From assembly GCA_025361165.1 (NCBI GenBank), contig JANYAU010000061.1, positions 1 to 34,576 on the forward strand: a stretch of DNA of 34,576 nt, in the 5' to 3' direction. A model generated the notes under the pieces. The model made no database searches and was not told where the DNA came from. It was given only the letters and a program-made list of their open reading frames with translations. Of this stretch, positions 33,351 to 34,576 are shown in pieces. Origin of the DNA: Betaproteobacteria bacterium. Lineage in GTDB: Bacteria > Pseudomonadota > Gammaproteobacteria > Burkholderiales > Thiobacteraceae. Numbering within the stretch: the stretch's first letter is position 1; each line of letters opens with the position of its first letter. Position numbers and translations under genes: made by a program.

Positions 33351-34286
33351 CTACGGCAGGGCAACCTCGATGAGTTTTCGGCTGTCCAACTTGGCGTAGA
33401 TCATGGTGGTGTTCAGCGAGCGGTGGCGCAGAACATCAGCCACTTCTTTGAGGGAAGCCCCCCCGGCCAGGAGTCGATTAGCCATCGTGTGGCGCAGGAG
33501 ATGTGAACGTGTGTAGGGCAGCCCGGCGCGCGCGTAGGCTTGGCGAATCACTTTCCGCACAAGATCAGGGCCGACTGGCAATCCGCGTGGGGCGTTGTTA
33601 CGCACGAAGACGGCGCGGCTGTCAGTCTTGGGGCGTTCATGCTTCAGGTAAGCGGCGATGGCCTTGCCAGTGGCTATCGGCAATGGCATCACATCTTCGC
33701 GGCGACTCTTGGTGTGACGCAGCGTGATCGTGCCAGCATGCCAGTTGATATCGTCGAGGCCGATTTGAGCGACCTCGCCACTTCGTAGCCCGAGATCAAG
33801 CACACAACGCACAATGGCGTCAGCGCGCCGCATGGAGCGACCGGGTTGGCCGAGCGCTCCCACAAGCTGTTCCACTTCTTCGTCCGTCAGGGACTTGGGT
33901 AACGATGACAGTTGCCAGTTGGCAGGGTAGGACAGCACACCAACCAACCCATGTACCGCATCGCCACGTGACGCTCGGTAGCGGAAATAACCGCGTAACG
34001 ACGCAACCACTATTCCGGCATTGGCAGGCTTGCTGTAAAGCTTTGCCTGCTCAGCGAAGAACCGGCGTACATGGTCGGGTTTGATCGCAGATATCTTGAC
34101 CGGTCCATCACCAAATCGTGAAGTCAGCAGTCGACCGACGATCCGTAAGGCCATGCTCCGTGTCTTCGGTGCCAAGCCGCGTACGTGGTCCATGTACTCG
34201 TCGTAGCGACTCAGTTCCTTGTCCACCAGCCTCGGATTTACCTTTGGCCGGGCAACAATACTTCTGGGATGCAATTTGAATTCCAT
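33351..34286 (-). CDS. ritA: tyrosine recombinase, first gene of the RIT trio (RitA)
   Basis: Tyrosine recombinase of 311 aa, first in the operon. ATG 34286 (MEFKLHPRSI) is chosen because AAGGAG lies just upstream; the frame to 34313 would place the start before that site. Catalytic residues: R168 (LGLRSGEVAQI), K193 (RHTKSRRED), H262 and R265 (HLLRHTMANRL), H288 (LRHRSLNTTMIY) and Y297. The N-terminal ~125 residues form a SAM-like DNA-binding part (YMDHVRGLAPKTRSMALRIV). All key residues are kept, so it should be functional. No excisionase-like gene accompanies it. Confidence 0.9.
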   Translation of the reverse strand: MEFKLHPRSIVARPKVNPRLVDKELSRYDEYMDHVRGLAPKTRSMALRIVGRLLTSRFGDGPVKISAIKPDHVRRFFAEQAKLYSKPANAGIVVASLRGYFRYRASRGDAVHGLVGVLSYPANWQLSSLPKSLTDEEVEQLVGALGQPGRSMRRADAIVRCVLDLGLRSGEVAQIGLDDINWHAGTITLRHTKSRREDVMPLPIATGKAIAAYLKHERPKTDSRAVFVRNNAPRGLPVGPDLVRKVIRQAYARAGLPYTRSHLLRHTMANRLLAGGASLKEVADVLRHRSLNTTMIYAKLDSRKLIEVALP

Positions 34287-34332
34287 GATGGTCTCCTTGT
34301 ATGGGAGAACCATCGAACTCTGATTGCGAAAC

Positions 34333-34342
34333 TATGTCGAGA
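34333..34342 (+). repeat. subterminal direct repeat TATGTCGAGA (copy also at 31290-31299)
   Basis: The 10-mer TATGTCGAGA directly follows the left terminal repeat at 31290-31299 and occurs again in the same orientation at 34333-34342, about 65 bp inside the right terminal repeat. It may be an accessory recombinase binding site that makes the two ends unequal. Confidence 0.55.
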
Positions 34343-34406
34343 TAATCACCGATAGACCTCGCTACGGATCTGGCCGTGCCTGCGTCAATCAGCTCTGGCC
34401 CTTACA

Positions 34407-34441
34407 AACTATCCCTAGTTGAGATCTATGCATAGGGGTCG
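34407..34441 (-). repeat. right terminal inverted repeat of the RIT element
   Basis: 35 bp, exact inverted copy of 31256-31290, with the same CTATGCATAG palindrome and AACTA-TCCC-TAGTT dyad. The base outside the right copy (t at 34442) no longer pairs with the base outside the left copy (t at 31255), which fixes the element's limits. Confidence 0.95.
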
Positions 34442-34490
34442 TATGCTGCCAAGTCGGAGCATCAACATAAATTCATATTTTGGAATGGCG

Positions 34491-34574
34491 TTATTCCGCC
34501 GCTGCATAGTGGGCGCATCCGCGCACAACTTTCCTGTCTAGGTTGAATGTCAGCGTTTCGGCGCAATACTGGCC
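34491..34574 (-). CDS. C-terminal end of an unidentified gene at the right edge (partial)
   Basis: The - strand frame entering from the right edge is open for 27 codons and ends at TAA 34491-34493. It reads GQYCAETLTFNLDRKVV, then RGCAHYAAAE. The strand-like end with an R-GCA motif and a preceding Cys recalls the C-terminus of small lipoproteins of the META/lysozyme-inhibitor-like kind, which usually end in a GC-containing strand. The fragment is far too short for a firm call. The RIT element ends 49 bp downstream of its stop, so it would not disrupt this gene. Confidence 0.28.
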   Translation of the reverse strand, partial: GQYCAETLTFNLDRKVVRGCAHYAAAE

Positions 34575-34576
34575 GC

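Larger units (their letters stand above)
31256..34441 (-). mobile_element. RIT (Recombinase-In-Trio) element, complete
   Basis: A 3186-bp element: three consecutive tyrosine recombinase genes on one strand enclosed by perfect 35-bp inverted repeats (31256-31290 and 34407-34441). Three different tandem tyrosine recombinases with terminal repeats define the RIT elements described in Proteobacteria and other phyla. All three genes are full length with complete catalytic sets, and the ends are identical, so the insertion looks recent and possibly active. No passenger gene is present and no target duplication is visible. Confidence 0.9.

Noticed and set aside
31246-34451. Target-site duplication around the RIT element
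   Set aside because: The bases outside the two terminal repeats (ending gtacttt on the left, starting tatgctg on the right) share no direct repeat.
1-34576. CRISPR arrays, tRNA or rRNA genes
   Set aside because: No regularly spaced identical repeats and no recognisable structural RNA sequence were seen on reading both strands; a covariance-model scan would be needed to exclude small RNAs.

Overview
The window looks like a chromosomal contig from a Gram-negative betaproteobacterium, possibly in or near the Nitrosomonadales. This is inferred from gene content (TonB/porin/RND/TolC envelope systems, paired SulP transporters with a gamma-carbonic anhydrase, a PhoP/PhoQ-type pair) and not from a marker gene; no rRNA, tRNA or CRISPR array is visible. 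Genes are densely packed, mostly in operons with 4-14 nt overlaps or short gaps. The first 79 bases are a perfect inverted copy of bases 213-291, so the left edge is probably a contig end carrying a fold-back artefact.

Region 1 (81-10265, + strand) is one run of six genes: the C-terminal part of a giant filamentous-haemagglutinin-like beta-helix protein with a DUF3739-type end, an inner-membrane protein joining DUF2341 and LamG-like periplasmic domains to an ExbB/TolQ proton channel, ExbD, a TonB-like energy transducer, a putative outer-membrane porin, and a periplasmic coiled-coil protein. Together they look like a dedicated Ton-type motor serving a surface adhesin/porin system. This is the best candidate in the window for a poorly described machine.

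Region 2 (10457-23737) is a copper block. A cusCBA tripartite efflux operon (- strand), preceded by a small Cys-containing secreted protein, has the three CusA methionines at exactly the E. coli positions. A phospholipase C/acid phosphatase-family protein (+ strand) with an unusual N-terminal domain follows. Then comes a second - strand operon: small His/Cys-rich secreted protein, CusF-like chaperone, TolC-family lipoprotein, Tat-exported multicopper oxidase and cupredoxin. Together they would bind, oxidise and export periplasmic Cu(I)/Ag(I).

Region 3 (23794-27782, - strand) is SulP transporter - gamma-carbonic anhydrase - SulP transporter behind a good sigma70-type promoter, probably for inorganic carbon (bicarbonate) or other anion uptake. 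Region 4 (28042-31051, + strand) encodes a glycine-zipper envelope protein, a PepSY protein and an OmpR-family response regulator with a PhoQ-like histidine kinase. A GTTCAG-N5-GTTCAG direct repeat correctly spaced before a -10 element upstream of the first gene is probably the regulator's own box.

Region 5 (31256-34441) is a complete Recombinase-In-Trio (RIT) element: three tandem tyrosine recombinases with intact catalytic residues between perfect 35-bp terminal inverted repeats. About 135 bp of flank remains at the right edge, possibly with the C-terminal end of one more gene.
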